A stretch of 64,000 bases of DNA from CAWGXZ01 sp963826695 (GCA_963826695.1 CAWGXZ010000004.1:434001-498000); one strand, 5' to 3'. Numbered from the stretch's first letter, positions 36,871-45,609 are shown. Translations and numbers: made by a program. Notes: generated by a model not told the origin, from the sequence alone.

Positions 36871-37211
36871 ACGCCCGCGAAGACTTGCTCGGCCGCCTGG
36901 CCGAGGTCATCGAGCAGCGCAAGTCGGCCGATCCGCAGGCCAGCTACGTCGCCCGGCTGTTTGCCAAGGGCACCGACGCGATGCTGAAGAAGGTCGGCGA
37001 GGAAGCCACCGAGGTGGTGATGGCGGCCAAGGACGGCGACCGCGAGCAGATCGTGCGCGAGGTTGCCGACCTTTGGTTCCATTGCCTGCTGGTGCTCAGT
37101 GCCTTCGACCGGGGGCCTGACGACGTGCTGGCGGAACTCGCGCGCCGCGAGGGACTCTCGGGTCTGGACGAGTTTGCCTCGCGTCAGCCCAGCCAAAGGA
37201 CCGCGCCATGA
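36867..37211 (+). CDS. hisE: Phosphoribosyl-ATP pyrophosphatase
   Basis: HisE removes pyrophosphate from phosphoribosyl-ATP, the step before HisI. The 114-residue, all-helical protein has RKSADPQASYVARLFAKGTD, KKVGEEATEVVMAAKDGD and REVADLWFHCLLVLS, including the EExxE and ExxD acidic metal-binding residues. It is separate from hisI, as is usual in betaproteobacteria, and overlaps it by 4 bp (ATGA). Its stop overlaps the next gene's ATG. Confidence 0.95.
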   Translation: MNAREDLLGRLAEVIEQRKSADPQASYVARLFAKGTDAMLKKVGEEATEVVMAAKDGDREQIVREVADLWFHCLLVLSAFDRGPDDVLAELARREGLSGLDEFASRQPSQRTAP

Positions 37212-37585
37212 ACCAGATCACCGTCTCGAACGACTCGTTGCGCTCGCTGAAGAACATCGGCCATGCGAGCTACCTGCTGCACACGGTGGTGGCAGTCGGT
37301 GCGGTGCTGCCCGGCGTGCAGGCGAGCGTGGTGCTGCTGCTGGTCGCCTTCGCGCTCGACCTTTTCAAGAAGGATGCTGCCCTCGGCACATGGCAGGAGT
37401 CGCACTTCGCCTGGCGCATCCGCAGTGTGCTCTGGGCCGGTGGGCTGTACCTGCTGACGGCGCCGCTCTGGGTGCTGCTGCTGGCGCCCGGCTGGATCGC
37501 CTGGGCGCTGATCTCGATCTGGTTTCTCTACCGCATCGTTCGCGGCTGGGTCAACCTAAGCAACGGCCGGCCGATGCCACGCTGA
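37208..37585 (+). CDS. DUF4870-like small membrane protein
   Basis: The protein has 125 residues and three hydrophobic segments (HASYLLHTVVAVGAVLPGVQ, SVVLLLVAFALDLF, LYLLTAPLWVLLLAPGWIAW). It has the ESHFAWRIRSVLW motif typical of the DUF4870/Tic20-like small membrane proteins found between hisE and the HIT gene in Burkholderiales. It overlaps the hisE stop by 4 bp. The function is unknown. Confidence 0.85.
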   Translation: MNQITVSNDSLRSLKNIGHASYLLHTVVAVGAVLPGVQASVVLLLVAFALDLFKKDAALGTWQESHFAWRIRSVLWAGGLYLLTAPLWVLLLAPGWIAWALISIWFLYRIVRGWVNLSNGRPMPR

Positions 37586-37609
37586 GCCCGACGACGGAGT
37601 GCAACAACG

Positions 37610-37960
37610 ATGAGTCCTGCTACCGATTGCATCTTCTGTCGCATCGCCGCCGGCGAGGTGCCGAGCCGCAAGGTTCACGAGGACGGCGAGGTGATGGCCT
37701 TCCACGACATCGCGCCGTGGGCGCCGGTGCATCTGCTGATCGTGCCGAAGGTGCACATCCCCTCGCTGGCGGAAACGACGCCCGTCGAGCACGAGGCGTT
37801 GCTCGGCCGGATGCTCGCCCTGGCGCCGCAGTTGGCGCGGGCGCAGGGGGTGACCAACGGCTTCCGGGTGATCGTCAACACCGGGGCCGACGGCGGTCAG
37901 GAAGTGCCGCACCTGCACTTGCATGTAATCGGCGGGCCGCGGCCGTGGAAGCGGGGGTGA
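37610..37960 (+). CDS. HIT-family (HINT-like) nucleotide hydrolase
   Basis: This is a histidine-triad protein of 116 residues. It starts with DCIFCRIAAGEVPSRKV and contains AFHDIAPWAPVHLLIVPKVH. The catalytic triad motif is VPHLHLHVIGG. Such proteins hydrolyse AMP-N bonds in nucleoside phosphoramidates. The two Cys near the N-terminus are usual for the HINT branch. It sits in the standard hisE-DUF4870-HIT-tatA order. Confidence 0.93.
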   Translation: MSPATDCIFCRIAAGEVPSRKVHEDGEVMAFHDIAPWAPVHLLIVPKVHIPSLAETTPVEHEALLGRMLALAPQLARAQGVTNGFRVIVNTGADGGQEVPHLHLHVIGGPRPWKRG

Positions 37961-38001
37961 CGGTGAGGTCTTGCGCCGGCCGCCGCGGCGAGCCGCTCGC
38001 C

Positions 38002-38007
38002 TAGAAT
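38002..38007 (+). promoter_or_regulatory. -10-like hexamer upstream of tatA
   Basis: TAGAAT lies 27 bp before the tatA ribosome-binding region (GAGGAGAGAA). The same CTAGAATC context occurs before petA (42691). The -35 is not recognisable. Confidence 0.3.
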
Positions 38008-38033
38008 CCGCGGTCCGCTAGAGGAGAGAAGCG

Positions 38034-38279
38034 ATGGGTTCGTTCAGTGTCTGGCACTGGTTGATCGTGCTGTTGATCGTGGTGCTGGTCTTTGGAACCA
38101 AGAAGCTGAAGAACATCGGCTCGGACCTGGGCGGCGCAGTCAAGGGTTTCAAGGACGGCGTCAAGGACGGCAGCACGACAGCCGACCCGGCTGCCCCTGG
38201 CGTCGCTCAACAGGTCGCTGCACATAGGGCGGCGCACGAGGCGAACACGGTCGACGTCGAGGCGCGGACCAAGTCTTGA
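38034..38279 (+). CDS. tatA: Twin-arginine translocase subunit TatA
   Basis: TatA multimers form the protein-conducting part of the Tat system, which exports folded proteins. The 81-residue protein has the single N-terminal transmembrane helix (WHWLIVLLIVVLVFGTKKLK) with the FGTKKL hinge and the amphipathic helix (IGSDLGGAVKGFKDG). The tail is short and polar. The ATG at 38034 has GAGGAG upstream. tatB and tatC follow. Confidence 0.96.
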   Translation: MGSFSVWHWLIVLLIVVLVFGTKKLKNIGSDLGGAVKGFKDGVKDGSTTADPAAPGVAQQVAAHRAAHEANTVDVEARTKS

Positions 38280-38325
38280 CGCGGCTGCGCATGCGCGCGG
38301 GTCGGGCGCTTGACTTCCCGAGCAG

Positions 38326-38826
38326 ATGATCGATCTCGGCATCGACAAGCTGGCGTTGATCGGCGCCGTCGCACTGATCGTCATCGGCCCCGAGCGGCTG
38401 CCCAAGGTGGCGCGCACCGTCGGCCATTTCATCGGCAAGGCGCAGCGTTACGTCCAGGACGTCAAGGCCGAGGTCAATCGCTCGATCGAACTCGACGAGC
38501 TGAAGAAGATGCGTGGCGAGTTCGAGGATGCAGCGCGCAACGTCGAGCAGAGCGTGGCCGCCGAGTTCAGCCAGCATTCCTCCGAAGTGCAGAGCAGCTG
38601 GAGTGGGCTCGGCGAAGCGAGCACCGGAGGGGGTAACGGCAGCGATGCCGAGATGCGCCCCTTGAGCCCGGTTGTCCCCGAATACCGGCGGCCGAGGAAG
38701 AATTGGCGCCTGAAGCGCGGTGCCACCCCCCAGTGGTACAAGCAGCGCCATGGCGTACGCGCCAAGGCGTTGTCGGGCGCGGCGCGCGTGGTGCGCTTCA
38801 GGCCGCCCCGCAACCCGGCGGCATGA
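38326..38826 (+). CDS. tatB: Twin-arginine translocase subunit TatB
   Basis: TatB works with TatC in the signal-peptide receptor of the Tat system. The 166-residue protein starts MIDLGIDKLALIGAVALIVI (transmembrane helix with the family GPERLP motif). A long amphipathic helix follows (IGKAQRYVQDVKAEVNRSIE, LDELKKMRGEFEDAARNVEQ). The variable basic tail is PRKNWRLKRGATPQWYK. Its stop overlaps the tatC ATG. Confidence 0.95.
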   Translation: MIDLGIDKLALIGAVALIVIGPERLPKVARTVGHFIGKAQRYVQDVKAEVNRSIELDELKKMRGEFEDAARNVEQSVAAEFSQHSSEVQSSWSGLGEASTGGGNGSDAEMRPLSPVVPEYRRPRKNWRLKRGATPQWYKQRHGVRAKALSGAARVVRFRPPRNPAA

Positions 38827-39608
38827 GTCCACCCAACTCCGATCCCGACGAGCTCGCGGGGACCGAACAGCCATTCGTATCGCACCTCATCGAGCTGCGC
38901 GACCGGCTGATCCGGGCGTCGCTGGCGATCGGCATCTGCTTTGCGGTGCTGGCCATCTGGCCCGGCCCGGGTGCGCTTTACGACATGCTTGCGGCGCCGA
39001 TGGTCGCGCAGCTGCCCAAGGGTGCGACCCTGATCGCGACCAACGTGATCTCGCCGTTCGTCGTGCCGCTGAAGATCACGCTGATGGCAGCGTTCCTGAT
39101 TGCGCTGCCGGTGGTGCTCTACCAGGTCTGGGCTTTCATCGCGCCCGGACTGTATCGCCACGAGAAGAAGCTGGTGCTGCCGCTGGTCGTGTCGAGCACG
39201 CTGCTGTTCCTGATCGGCGTGGCGTTTTGCTACTTCTTCGTCTTCGGCCAGGTGTTCAAGTTCATCCAGGGCTTTGCGCCGAAGAGCATCACCGCCGCAC
39301 CGGATATCGAGGCCTACCTCAGCTTCGTGCTGACGATGTTCATCGCCTTCGGAGCCGCCTTCGAAGTGCCGATTGCAGTCATCGTGCTGGCGCGGGTCGG
39401 TCTGGTGACGATCGAACAACTGCGCTCCTTTCGCAGCTACTTCATCGTGCTCGCGTTCATCATCGCCGCGATCCTGACGCCGCCCGACGTGGTTTCGCAG
39501 CTGGCGCTGGCGATTCCAATGGTGCTGCTCTACGAGGTGGGCATCTGGGCCGCGCAGCTTTTCATCAAGCACACGCAAGCGCCGGCCGAGGAGACGCCCG
39601 CAGCCTGA
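38823..39608 (+). CDS. tatC: Twin-arginine translocase subunit TatC
   Basis: TatC recognises the RR signal peptide. The 261-residue polytopic protein has FVSHLIELRDRLIRASLAI at the N-terminus (the conserved HLxELRxR region). Six hydrophobic segments follow, including LPVVLYQVWAFIAPGLYRHE with the conserved family pattern, and FGAAFEVPIAVIVLARVGLV. It overlaps tatB by 4 bp (ATGA). A REP-like palindrome begins three bases after the stop. Confidence 0.97.
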   Translation: MSPPNSDPDELAGTEQPFVSHLIELRDRLIRASLAIGICFAVLAIWPGPGALYDMLAAPMVAQLPKGATLIATNVISPFVVPLKITLMAAFLIALPVVLYQVWAFIAPGLYRHEKKLVLPLVVSSTLLFLIGVAFCYFFVFGQVFKFIQGFAPKSITAAPDIEAYLSFVLTMFIAFGAAFEVPIAVIVLARVGLVTIEQLRSFRSYFIVLAFIIAAILTPPDVVSQLALAIPMVLLYEVGIWAAQLFIKHTQAPAEETPAA

Positions 39609-39610
39609 GT

Positions 39611-39650
39611 AGGTGTGAGCAAACCTGCTGCGACGGTTTCCTTCGCGCCC
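39611..39650. repeat. REP-like palindrome, copy b (after tatC)
   Basis: The left arm is GGTGTGAGCAAACC (39612-39625) and the right arm is GGTTTCCTTCGCGCC (39635-39649), with the loop TGCTGCGAC. Arms pair imperfectly, with G-T wobbles. It lies between the convergent tatC and htrA genes, where it may act as a bidirectional transcript end. Confidence 0.65.
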
Positions 39651-39668
39651 TGAGCGCTCGGCTCGGCT

Positions 39669-40838
39669 TCAGCGGTCCTGCGGTATCGGCGTGCGCGGCC
39701 GCTGGCCGACGACGACTTTCAGCTCGATGGCCTTGCTGCCGCGCTGCACGTCGATGCGGGCACGGGCTTGCGGCTTGAGCGCGGCGACCGCGGTGAGCAG
39801 CTGCGAGGTGTTGACGACCGGCTTGTCCTCGATCTTCACCACCACGTCGCCGGGACGAACGCCGCCGGCTGCCGCCGGCCCGTCCTGCAGCACGCCGGTG
39901 ATGAGCACGCCCTGCTTGACCGGCAGGTTGAAGGTGGCGGCAATCTCGGGCGTGAGGTCGCGTGGCTCGACGCCGATCCAGCCGCGGGTGACGATGCCGT
40001 CCTTGATCAGGCCTTCCATCACCTGCTTGGCGGTGCTCGCAGGAATGGCGAAGCCGATGCCCATGCTGCCGCCGCTGCGCGAATAGATGGCGGTGTTGAT
40101 GCCCATCAGGTTGCCGGCCACGTCGATCAGCGCGCCGCCGGAATTGCCCGGGTTGATCGCCGCATCGGTCTGGATGAAGTTCTCGAAGGTATTGATGCCG
40201 AGCTGATTGCGCCCCAGCGCGCTGACGATGCCCGAGGTCACCGTCTGGCCGACGCCGAACGGGTTGCCGATTGCCAGCACGACGTCGCCGACCTGTATCT
40301 GGTCGACGTTGCCGAAGGCGATGACCGGCAGCTTGTCGAGATCGATCTTCAGCACGGCAACGTCGGTGTCCGGGTCGGTGCCGACCAGCTTGGCCACGGC
40401 CTCCCGGCCATCGCTGAGCTGCACCCGGATGTCGTCGGCGCCCTGCACGACGTGGTTGTTGGTCAGCAGATAACCCTGCGGCGAGACGATCACGCCCGAA
40501 CCGAGCCCGAGCTGCGGCTGCTCCATCTGGCGCGAGCGGTCGCCGAAGAAGAAGTTGAACCACGGATCGTTCGGCCGCAAGGTCCGGGGCGGCGCCTTGC
40601 TGGCCGTGATGCTGACAACCGCAGGCGTCGCCCGCTTGGCCGCCGCGCTGTAGCTGTACGGCGTGACCACCGCCACGCCCGACGCCGAGCTGCTGGGCGC
40701 GGTGACGATCGAGACGACGTTGGGCAGGTTGGTGCCACCGTCGCGCTGCAGCCAATCGGGCTTGAGCGTGGCGACGACGAAGAGCACCGCCACCGCCACG
40801 GTGACCGCTTGAGAGAAGATCAGCCAGGTTTTGCGCAT
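39669..40838 (-). CDS. HtrA/DegS-like membrane-anchored serine protease
   Basis: This periplasmic protease of 389 residues is probably anchored by its N-terminal helix (MRKTWLIFSQAVTVAVAVLF). The trypsin-like domain has the catalytic His in LLTNNHVVQGADD, Asp in DPDTDVAVLKIDLD and Ser in NPGNSGGALIDVAGNL. One PDZ domain follows (GVLITGVLQDGPAAAGGVRP), then VNTSQLLTAVAAL. A single PDZ and a membrane anchor fit DegS/AlgW-type proteases that trigger envelope stress signalling. A general DegQ-like role is possible. The frame is open 25 codons further upstream, but the start at 40838 begins the conserved hydrophobic segment. Confidence 0.9.
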   Translation of the reverse strand: MRKTWLIFSQAVTVAVAVLFVVATLKPDWLQRDGGTNLPNVVSIVTAPSSSASGVAVVTPYSYSAAAKRATPAVVSITASKAPPRTLRPNDPWFNFFFGDRSRQMEQPQLGLGSGVIVSPQGYLLTNNHVVQGADDIRVQLSDGREAVAKLVGTDPDTDVAVLKIDLDKLPVIAFGNVDQIQVGDVVLAIGNPFGVGQTVTSGIVSALGRNQLGINTFENFIQTDAAINPGNSGGALIDVAGNLMGINTAIYSRSGGSMGIGFAIPASTAKQVMEGLIKDGIVTRGWIGVEPRDLTPEIAATFNLPVKQGVLITGVLQDGPAAAGGVRPGDVVVKIEDKPVVNTSQLLTAVAALKPQARARIDVQRGSKAIELKVVVGQRPRTPIPQDR

Positions 40839-40851
40839 GTAAAGTCGGGCG

Positions 40852-41601
40852 ATGGTGCATCGCAGCGAACTGGAGTCGGCGTTGGCCGAGCTGCTCGATT
40901 GCGGGCGGTTCAAGGATTATGGTCCGAACGGTCTGCAGGTCGAGGGCCGCGCCGAGGTGCGCAGGCTGGTCTCGGGCGTTACCGCCAGCCGGTCGCTGAT
41001 CGAGGCCGCGGTGGCGGAAAAGGCCGATGCGATGCTGGTTCATCACGGCCTCTTCTGGCGTGGTCAGGACGGTCGCATCACCGGCTGGCTGAAGGCGCGG
41101 ATCGAGCTGCTGCTGGCGCACGGCATCAACCTGTATGCGTACCACCTGCCGCTCGACGCGCATGCCGAGTTCGGCAACAACGCCCAGCTGGGCTGGCGGC
41201 TCGGGTTTCACGCGGAGGCCCGTTTCGGTGACCAGGCGCTGGGTTTCCTCGGCGTGCCTGCGGCGCCGCTCGAATGGACTGAACTCATTGCCCGTGTCGC
41301 CGATTCGCTGGGTCGGGCGCCGATCGCCGTCGCCGGCGACGGCCGATCGATTCGGCGCCTGGGCTGGTGTTCGGGCGGCGCCCAGTCGTACTTCGAGGCG
41401 GCCGTTGCAGCAGGCGCGGACGCCTTCCTCACCGGCGAGATCTCCGAACCGCAGGCGCATCTTGCCCGCGAAACCGGTGTCGCCTTTCTGGCTTGCGGCC
41501 ATCACGCCACCGAGCGCTATGGTGCGCCCGCCCTGGCGGCCCATATCGCCGAACGCTTCGGACTGGCGCACCGCTTCATCGACATCGACAACCCGGCATG
41601 A
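40852..41601 (+). CDS. Nif3-like dinuclear metal centre protein
   Basis: The protein has 249 residues and belongs to the NIF3/YbgI family, which forms a toroidal hexamer with two metals per subunit. Metal-site motifs are MLVHHGLFW (two His), YAYHLPLDAH and LACGHHATERYGA. The role is unsettled; a GTP cyclohydrolase FolE2-like function has been proposed for some relatives. It starts 13 bp from the divergent protease gene, and its stop overlaps the pdxA ATG. Confidence 0.93.
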   Translation: MVHRSELESALAELLDCGRFKDYGPNGLQVEGRAEVRRLVSGVTASRSLIEAAVAEKADAMLVHHGLFWRGQDGRITGWLKARIELLLAHGINLYAYHLPLDAHAEFGNNAQLGWRLGFHAEARFGDQALGFLGVPAAPLEWTELIARVADSLGRAPIAVAGDGRSIRRLGWCSGGAQSYFEAAVAAGADAFLTGEISEPQAHLARETGVAFLACGHHATERYGAPALAAHIAERFGLAHRFIDIDNPA

Positions 41602-42623
41602 GCCGCCCGACACGGCCGATGGTGATCACGATGGGCGATGCGTGCGGCATCGGGCCCGAGATCGTCGCCAAGCTGTTCGCGGCGGGTGCGGGTGAGGGCT
41701 GCGTCGTGGTTGGCGATGTCGCGGTGCTGCGGCGGGCTGCGCGCTGGGTCGGCGGCATCGCTGCGGTGGCCGAGGTCGAGCATGCGGGCGACGCGCTCGC
41801 CGTTCCCGCCGGCACGCTGCCGGTGCTCCAGGTATCCGGGCTTGCCGCCGATCTGTTCGAGGCGCCGGTCGGCGCCATCGACTCTCGCGCCGGTGCCGCG
41901 GCCGCGGCGTGCATCGAGGAAGCGGTGTCGCTGCTGCGCAGCAGCAAGGCAACCGCGGTGGTGACGGCGCCGATCCACAAGGAAGCCCTTGCCGCCGCGG
42001 GCGTGCCGTATCCGGGACACACCGAAATGCTGCAGGCGCTCTGCGCTGCCGAAGGCACGGTGCCGCCCCCGGTGCGGATGATGCTCGCCAACGACGAGTT
42101 GCGCGTGGTGCTGGCGACGATCCACCTGTCGCTGCGCGATGCCATCGATGGACTCGACTTCGAGCAGGTGCTGCAGACCGTGCGCATCGCCCACGCCGCT
42201 GCGGCCGCCTGGGGCTGCCCCCGCCCGCGCATCGCCGTGGCGGGGTTGAATCCGCATGCGGGCGAGGGCGGCCTGTTCGGCGACGAGGAAGTGCGCTTCA
42301 TCGGTCCGGCCGTCCGCGCGGCACAAGCCGAGGGCATCGACGCGCACGGCCCTTACGCCCCTGACACGGTCTTCATGCGCGCTCGCAACGCGGCGGGACA
42401 CCCGGGCGAGTTCGATTTCGTCGTCGCGATGACCCACGACCACGGGCTGATCCCGGTGAAGTACCTCGGGGTTGCCGACGGCGTGAACGTCACGCTGGGC
42501 CTGCCGTGGGTGCGCACCAGCCCGGATCACGGCACCGCATTCGACATCGCGGGCACCGGCCGCGCCGATGCATCGAGCCTGGGTGCGGCGGTGCGAATGG
42601 CGCGCCGGCTTTTGGCCGGCTGA
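41598..42623 (+). CDS. pdxA: PdxA-family 4-hydroxythreonine-4-phosphate dehydrogenase
   Basis: PdxA oxidises 4-phosphohydroxythreonine in vitamin B6 synthesis. The 341-residue protein has VITMGDACGIGPEIVAKLF (usual form GDPAGIGPE; here Asp-Ala-Cys), PIHKEALAAAGVPYPGHTEM (metal His), VLATIHLSLRDAIDGL and VAGLNPHAGEGGLFGDEE. It ends with LPWVRTSPDHGTAFDIAGTG. rsmA, often downstream of pdxA, is absent. The substitution in the first motif and the different neighbourhood mean a PdxA2-type paralogue acting on another phosphorylated acid cannot be excluded. It is coupled to nif3 by a 4-bp overlap. Confidence 0.85.
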   Translation: MSRPTRPMVITMGDACGIGPEIVAKLFAAGAGEGCVVVGDVAVLRRAARWVGGIAAVAEVEHAGDALAVPAGTLPVLQVSGLAADLFEAPVGAIDSRAGAAAAACIEEAVSLLRSSKATAVVTAPIHKEALAAAGVPYPGHTEMLQALCAAEGTVPPPVRMMLANDELRVVLATIHLSLRDAIDGLDFEQVLQTVRIAHAAAAAWGCPRPRIAVAGLNPHAGEGGLFGDEEVRFIGPAVRAAQAEGIDAHGPYAPDTVFMRARNAAGHPGEFDFVVAMTHDHGLIPVKYLGVADGVNVTLGLPWVRTSPDHGTAFDIAGTGRADASSLGAAVRMARRLLAG

Positions 42624-42691
42624 GGCGGACGCTCCTTCCGCATCCTCTCACAGCGCCCGCGCCGCACCCTGGCGCCCGAAGGGGCGTCCGC

Positions 42692-42697
42692 TAGAAT
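42692..42697 (+). promoter_or_regulatory. -10-like hexamer upstream of petA
   Basis: TAGAAT lies 41 bp before petA and would serve the petABC operon. No clear -35 is visible. Confidence 0.35.
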
Positions 42698-42737
42698 CTC
42701 TTGTCCCTGATGAGATGTCACCTTTGAGGTTTCGCAC

Positions 42738-43337
42738 ATGAGTGAGAAGCATGTCGATCACGGCAAGCGCACGTGGTTGATCGCGTCAGGCTGCGCCGGT
42801 GTGGTGGGCGGTGCCGCAGTGGCGGTGCCCTTCGTCAGCACCTTCCAGCCGTCCGAGCGCGCCCGCGCCGCTGGTGCGCCGGTCGAGGTCGACATTGCTG
42901 CGCTCAAGCCGGGCGAGAAGCTGACGGTCGAATGGCGTGGCAAGCCGGTGTGGATCGTCAAACGCACGCCCGAGCAGCTGGCATCGCTCGCCAAGGTCGA
43001 GCCGCAGCTCGCCGATCCCAAGTCCGAGCGCAAGCCCGACGAGCTGACCCCACCCTACGCGCGCAATGCGCACCGTTCGATCAAGCCGGAGGTGCTGGTG
43101 GCCGTCGGAATCTGCCCGCACCTGGGCTGCTCGCCGTCGGATCGCTTCGCGACGGGGCCGCAGACCTCGCTCCCGGACGACTGGGCAGGCGGCTTTCTTT
43201 GCCCGTGCCACGGATCGACGTTCGATCTGGCCGGTCGCGTCTACAAGAACAAGCCGGCACCCGACAACCTCGAAGTGCCGCCGCACACCTACCTGTCCGA
43301 CACCCGGCTGCTGATCGGCGCCGACAAGGCTGCCTGA
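42738..43337 (+). CDS. petA: Rieske iron-sulfur subunit of cytochrome bc1
   Basis: This is the [2Fe-2S] subunit of ubiquinol-cytochrome c reductase. The 199-residue protein has a basic N-terminus, a membrane helix (WLIASGCAGVVGGAAVAVPF) that may follow the Tat route, and a periplasmic domain. The cluster ligands lie in GICPHLGCSPSDRF and LCPCHGSTFDLAGRVY (two Cys and two His). The tail GPAPxNLEVPPHTYL-like end is standard. petB follows after 40 bp. Confidence 0.97.
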   Translation: MSEKHVDHGKRTWLIASGCAGVVGGAAVAVPFVSTFQPSERARAAGAPVEVDIAALKPGEKLTVEWRGKPVWIVKRTPEQLASLAKVEPQLADPKSERKPDELTPPYARNAHRSIKPEVLVAVGICPHLGCSPSDRFATGPQTSLPDDWAGGFLCPCHGSTFDLAGRVYKNKPAPDNLEVPPHTYLSDTRLLIGADKAA

Positions 43338-43377
43338 GCTGCCGCGCCATGCGACGCTGAATTTCCGGAGACAGAAG

Positions 43378-44784
43378 ATGGCTCAAACAAGAACGGCTGC
43401 AGCCACCCCGCCGGCAACTGCCGCGGGCAAGCTGCTCGGATGGGTCGACGAGCGCTTCCCGGCAAGCAAGTTGTGGAACGACCACATGGGGCAGTACTAC
43501 GCCCCGAAGAACTTCAACTTCTGGTACTTCTTCGGCTCGCTGGCGATCCTGGTGCTGGTGATCCAGATCGTCACCGGCATCTTCCTGGTGATGCATTACA
43601 AGCCCGACGCGGCGCTGGCCTTCGCGTCGGTCGAGTACATCATGCGCGACGTGCCATGGGGCTGGCTGATCCGCTACATGCATTCGACCGGCGCCTCGGC
43701 CTTCTTCGTCGTCGTCTACCTGCACATGTTTCGCGGCCTGATCTACGGCAGCTACCGCAAGCCACGCGAGCTGATCTGGGTCTTCGGCTGCGCCATCTTT
43801 CTCTGCCTGATGGCCGAAGCCTTCATGGGCTACCTGCTGCCCTGGGGCCAGATGAGCTACTGGGGCGCCCAGGTGATCGTCAACCTGTTTGCAGCGATTC
43901 CCTTCGTCGGCCCCGACCTGGCGCTGCTGATTCGCGGCGACTACGTGGTGAGCGATGCGACGCTGAACCGCTTCTTCAGCTTCCACGTGATCGCGGTGCC
44001 GCTGGTGCTGCTCGGCCTGGTCGCGGCGCATATCGTCGCGCTGCACGAAGTCGGCTCGAACAACCCCGACGGAATCGAGATCAAGAACAACAAGGACGCG
44101 CGCGGCAATCCGGTCGACGGGGTTCCGTTCCACCCGTACTACACGGTGCACGACATCCTCGGTGTCGCCGTGTTCCTGATGATCTTCACGGCCGTCATCT
44201 TCTTCGCGCCCGAGTTCGGCGGCTACTTCCTCGAATACAACAACTTCATTCCGGCCGACCCGCTGAAGACGCCCGCGCACATTGCGCCGGTGTGGTACTT
44301 CACGCCCTTCTATTCGATGCTTCGGGCGATCACCACCGAGATGGTCTACGTGCTGATCGCCATCGTGCTGGCCGCTGCCGCGCTCGGTGTGCTGAAGGCC
44401 CGGCTGCCGCTGTGGATGAAGGGCGCGATCGTCGGCGCGGCACTGCTGCTGTCGGCGGCCATGCTGTCGACCGACGCCAAGTTCTGGGGCGTGTTGGTCA
44501 TGGGCGGTGCGGTCGTGATCCTGTTCTTCCTGCCCTGGCTCGACTACAGCCCCGTCCGGTCGATCCGTTATAGACCGGGCTGGCACAAGGCCGTCTACGG
44601 TGTCTTCGTGGTGGTTTTCGCGGTGCTCGGCTACCTTGGCGTGCAGCCCCCGTCGCCAATCGGCGAGCGCGTGTCGCAGATCGGGACGCTGTTCTATTTC
44701 GGCTTCTTCCTGCTGATGCCCTGGTGGAGCCGTCTCGGAACGCCCAAGCCGGTACCGACGCGGGTTACCTTTCACGCCCACTGA
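43378..44784 (+). CDS. petB: Cytochrome b subunit of cytochrome bc1
   Basis: Cytochrome b holds haems bL and bH and both quinone sites. The 468-residue protein has the full eight-helix core with the haem-ligating His residues in the YMHSTGASAFFVVVYLHMFR and SFHVIAVPLVLLGLVAAHIV regions. The Qo-site segment PEFGGYFLEY (Pro-Glu variant of PEWY) and GYLLPWGQMSYWGAQV are present. Extra hydrophobic segments near the C-terminus make it longer than the 400-residue short form, as in other betaproteobacteria. It lies between petA and petC. Confidence 0.97.
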   Translation: MAQTRTAAATPPATAAGKLLGWVDERFPASKLWNDHMGQYYAPKNFNFWYFFGSLAILVLVIQIVTGIFLVMHYKPDAALAFASVEYIMRDVPWGWLIRYMHSTGASAFFVVVYLHMFRGLIYGSYRKPRELIWVFGCAIFLCLMAEAFMGYLLPWGQMSYWGAQVIVNLFAAIPFVGPDLALLIRGDYVVSDATLNRFFSFHVIAVPLVLLGLVAAHIVALHEVGSNNPDGIEIKNNKDARGNPVDGVPFHPYYTVHDILGVAVFLMIFTAVIFFAPEFGGYFLEYNNFIPADPLKTPAHIAPVWYFTPFYSMLRAITTEMVYVLIAIVLAAAALGVLKARLPLWMKGAIVGAALLLSAAMLSTDAKFWGVLVMGGAVVILFFLPWLDYSPVRSIRYRPGWHKAVYGVFVVVFAVLGYLGVQPPSPIGERVSQIGTLFYFGFFLLMPWWSRLGTPKPVPTRVTFHAH

Positions 44785-44798
44785 GCCGCCACGCCACC

Positions 44799-45569
44799 AT
44801 GAAGAAACTGATCGTTGCGTTCTGGATCGCCTTCAGCTCGCTGGGTGCGGCATGGGCATCGGAAAGCGGCATTCCATGGGACAAGTTCCCGACCGCCAAG
44901 CTCACCGACGTGCCATCACTGCAGAACGGTGCCAAGCTGTTCGTCAACTATTGCCTGAACTGCCACAGCGCTGCCTTCATGCGCTACAGCCGCTTGCGTG
45001 ACCTCGGACTTTCCGAAGCCCAGATCAAGCAGAACCTGATGTTCGGCACCGACAAGCTCGGCGACACGATGAGGTCGGCGCTCGATCCGAAGCAGGCCAA
45101 GGCCTGGTTCGGCAGCAACCCGCCCGACCTGACGGTGATCGCACGATCGCGAGCCGACATCTCGAAGGGAACCGGCGCCGACTATCTGTACACCTATCTG
45201 CGTTCCTACTACCGCGACGAGACCAAGGAGACCGGCTGGAACAACCTGGCCTTCCCGAACGTCGCCATGCCGAATGTGCTGTGGCAGATGCAGGGCGTGC
45301 GCCAGGCCCGGTTCGTCAGCGAGAAGGATCCGCACGACCCCGCAAAAAGCGTGTCGCATTTCGCCGGTTTCGAGCAGACGAGCCCGGGACAGCTCGACAG
45401 CCCCCAGTTCGACGACAGCGTTGCCGACCTGGTGGCCTACCTTCAATGGATGGGCGAGCCGGCGCAAGGCGAACGGGTGCGTATCGGCGTCTGGGTGCTG
45501 ATGTTCCTGGCCATCTTCAGCCTGATTGCCTGGCGCCTCAATGCGGCTTATTGGAAAGACGTGAAATAA
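44799..45569 (+). CDS. petC: Cytochrome c1 subunit of cytochrome bc1
   Basis: Cytochrome c1 passes electrons from the Rieske centre to soluble cytochrome c. The 256-residue protein has a signal peptide (MKKLIVAFWIAFSSLGAAWA). The haem-binding CxxCH is in VNYCLNCHSAAFMRYSRL, the Met ligand is probably in the NVAMPNVLW region, and a C-terminal anchor follows (IGVWVLMFLAIFSLIAWRLN). It starts 14 bp after petB. A strong terminator follows. Confidence 0.97.
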   Translation: MKKLIVAFWIAFSSLGAAWASESGIPWDKFPTAKLTDVPSLQNGAKLFVNYCLNCHSAAFMRYSRLRDLGLSEAQIKQNLMFGTDKLGDTMRSALDPKQAKAWFGSNPPDLTVIARSRADISKGTGADYLYTYLRSYYRDETKETGWNNLAFPNVAMPNVLWQMQGVRQARFVSEKDPHDPAKSVSHFAGFEQTSPGQLDSPQFDDSVADLVAYLQWMGEPAQGERVRIGVWVLMFLAIFSLIAWRLNAAYWKDVK

Positions 45570-45609
45570 ACCGAGCCGCTGCCGTGCGCCGCTGCGCACG
45601 GGGCCTGCG

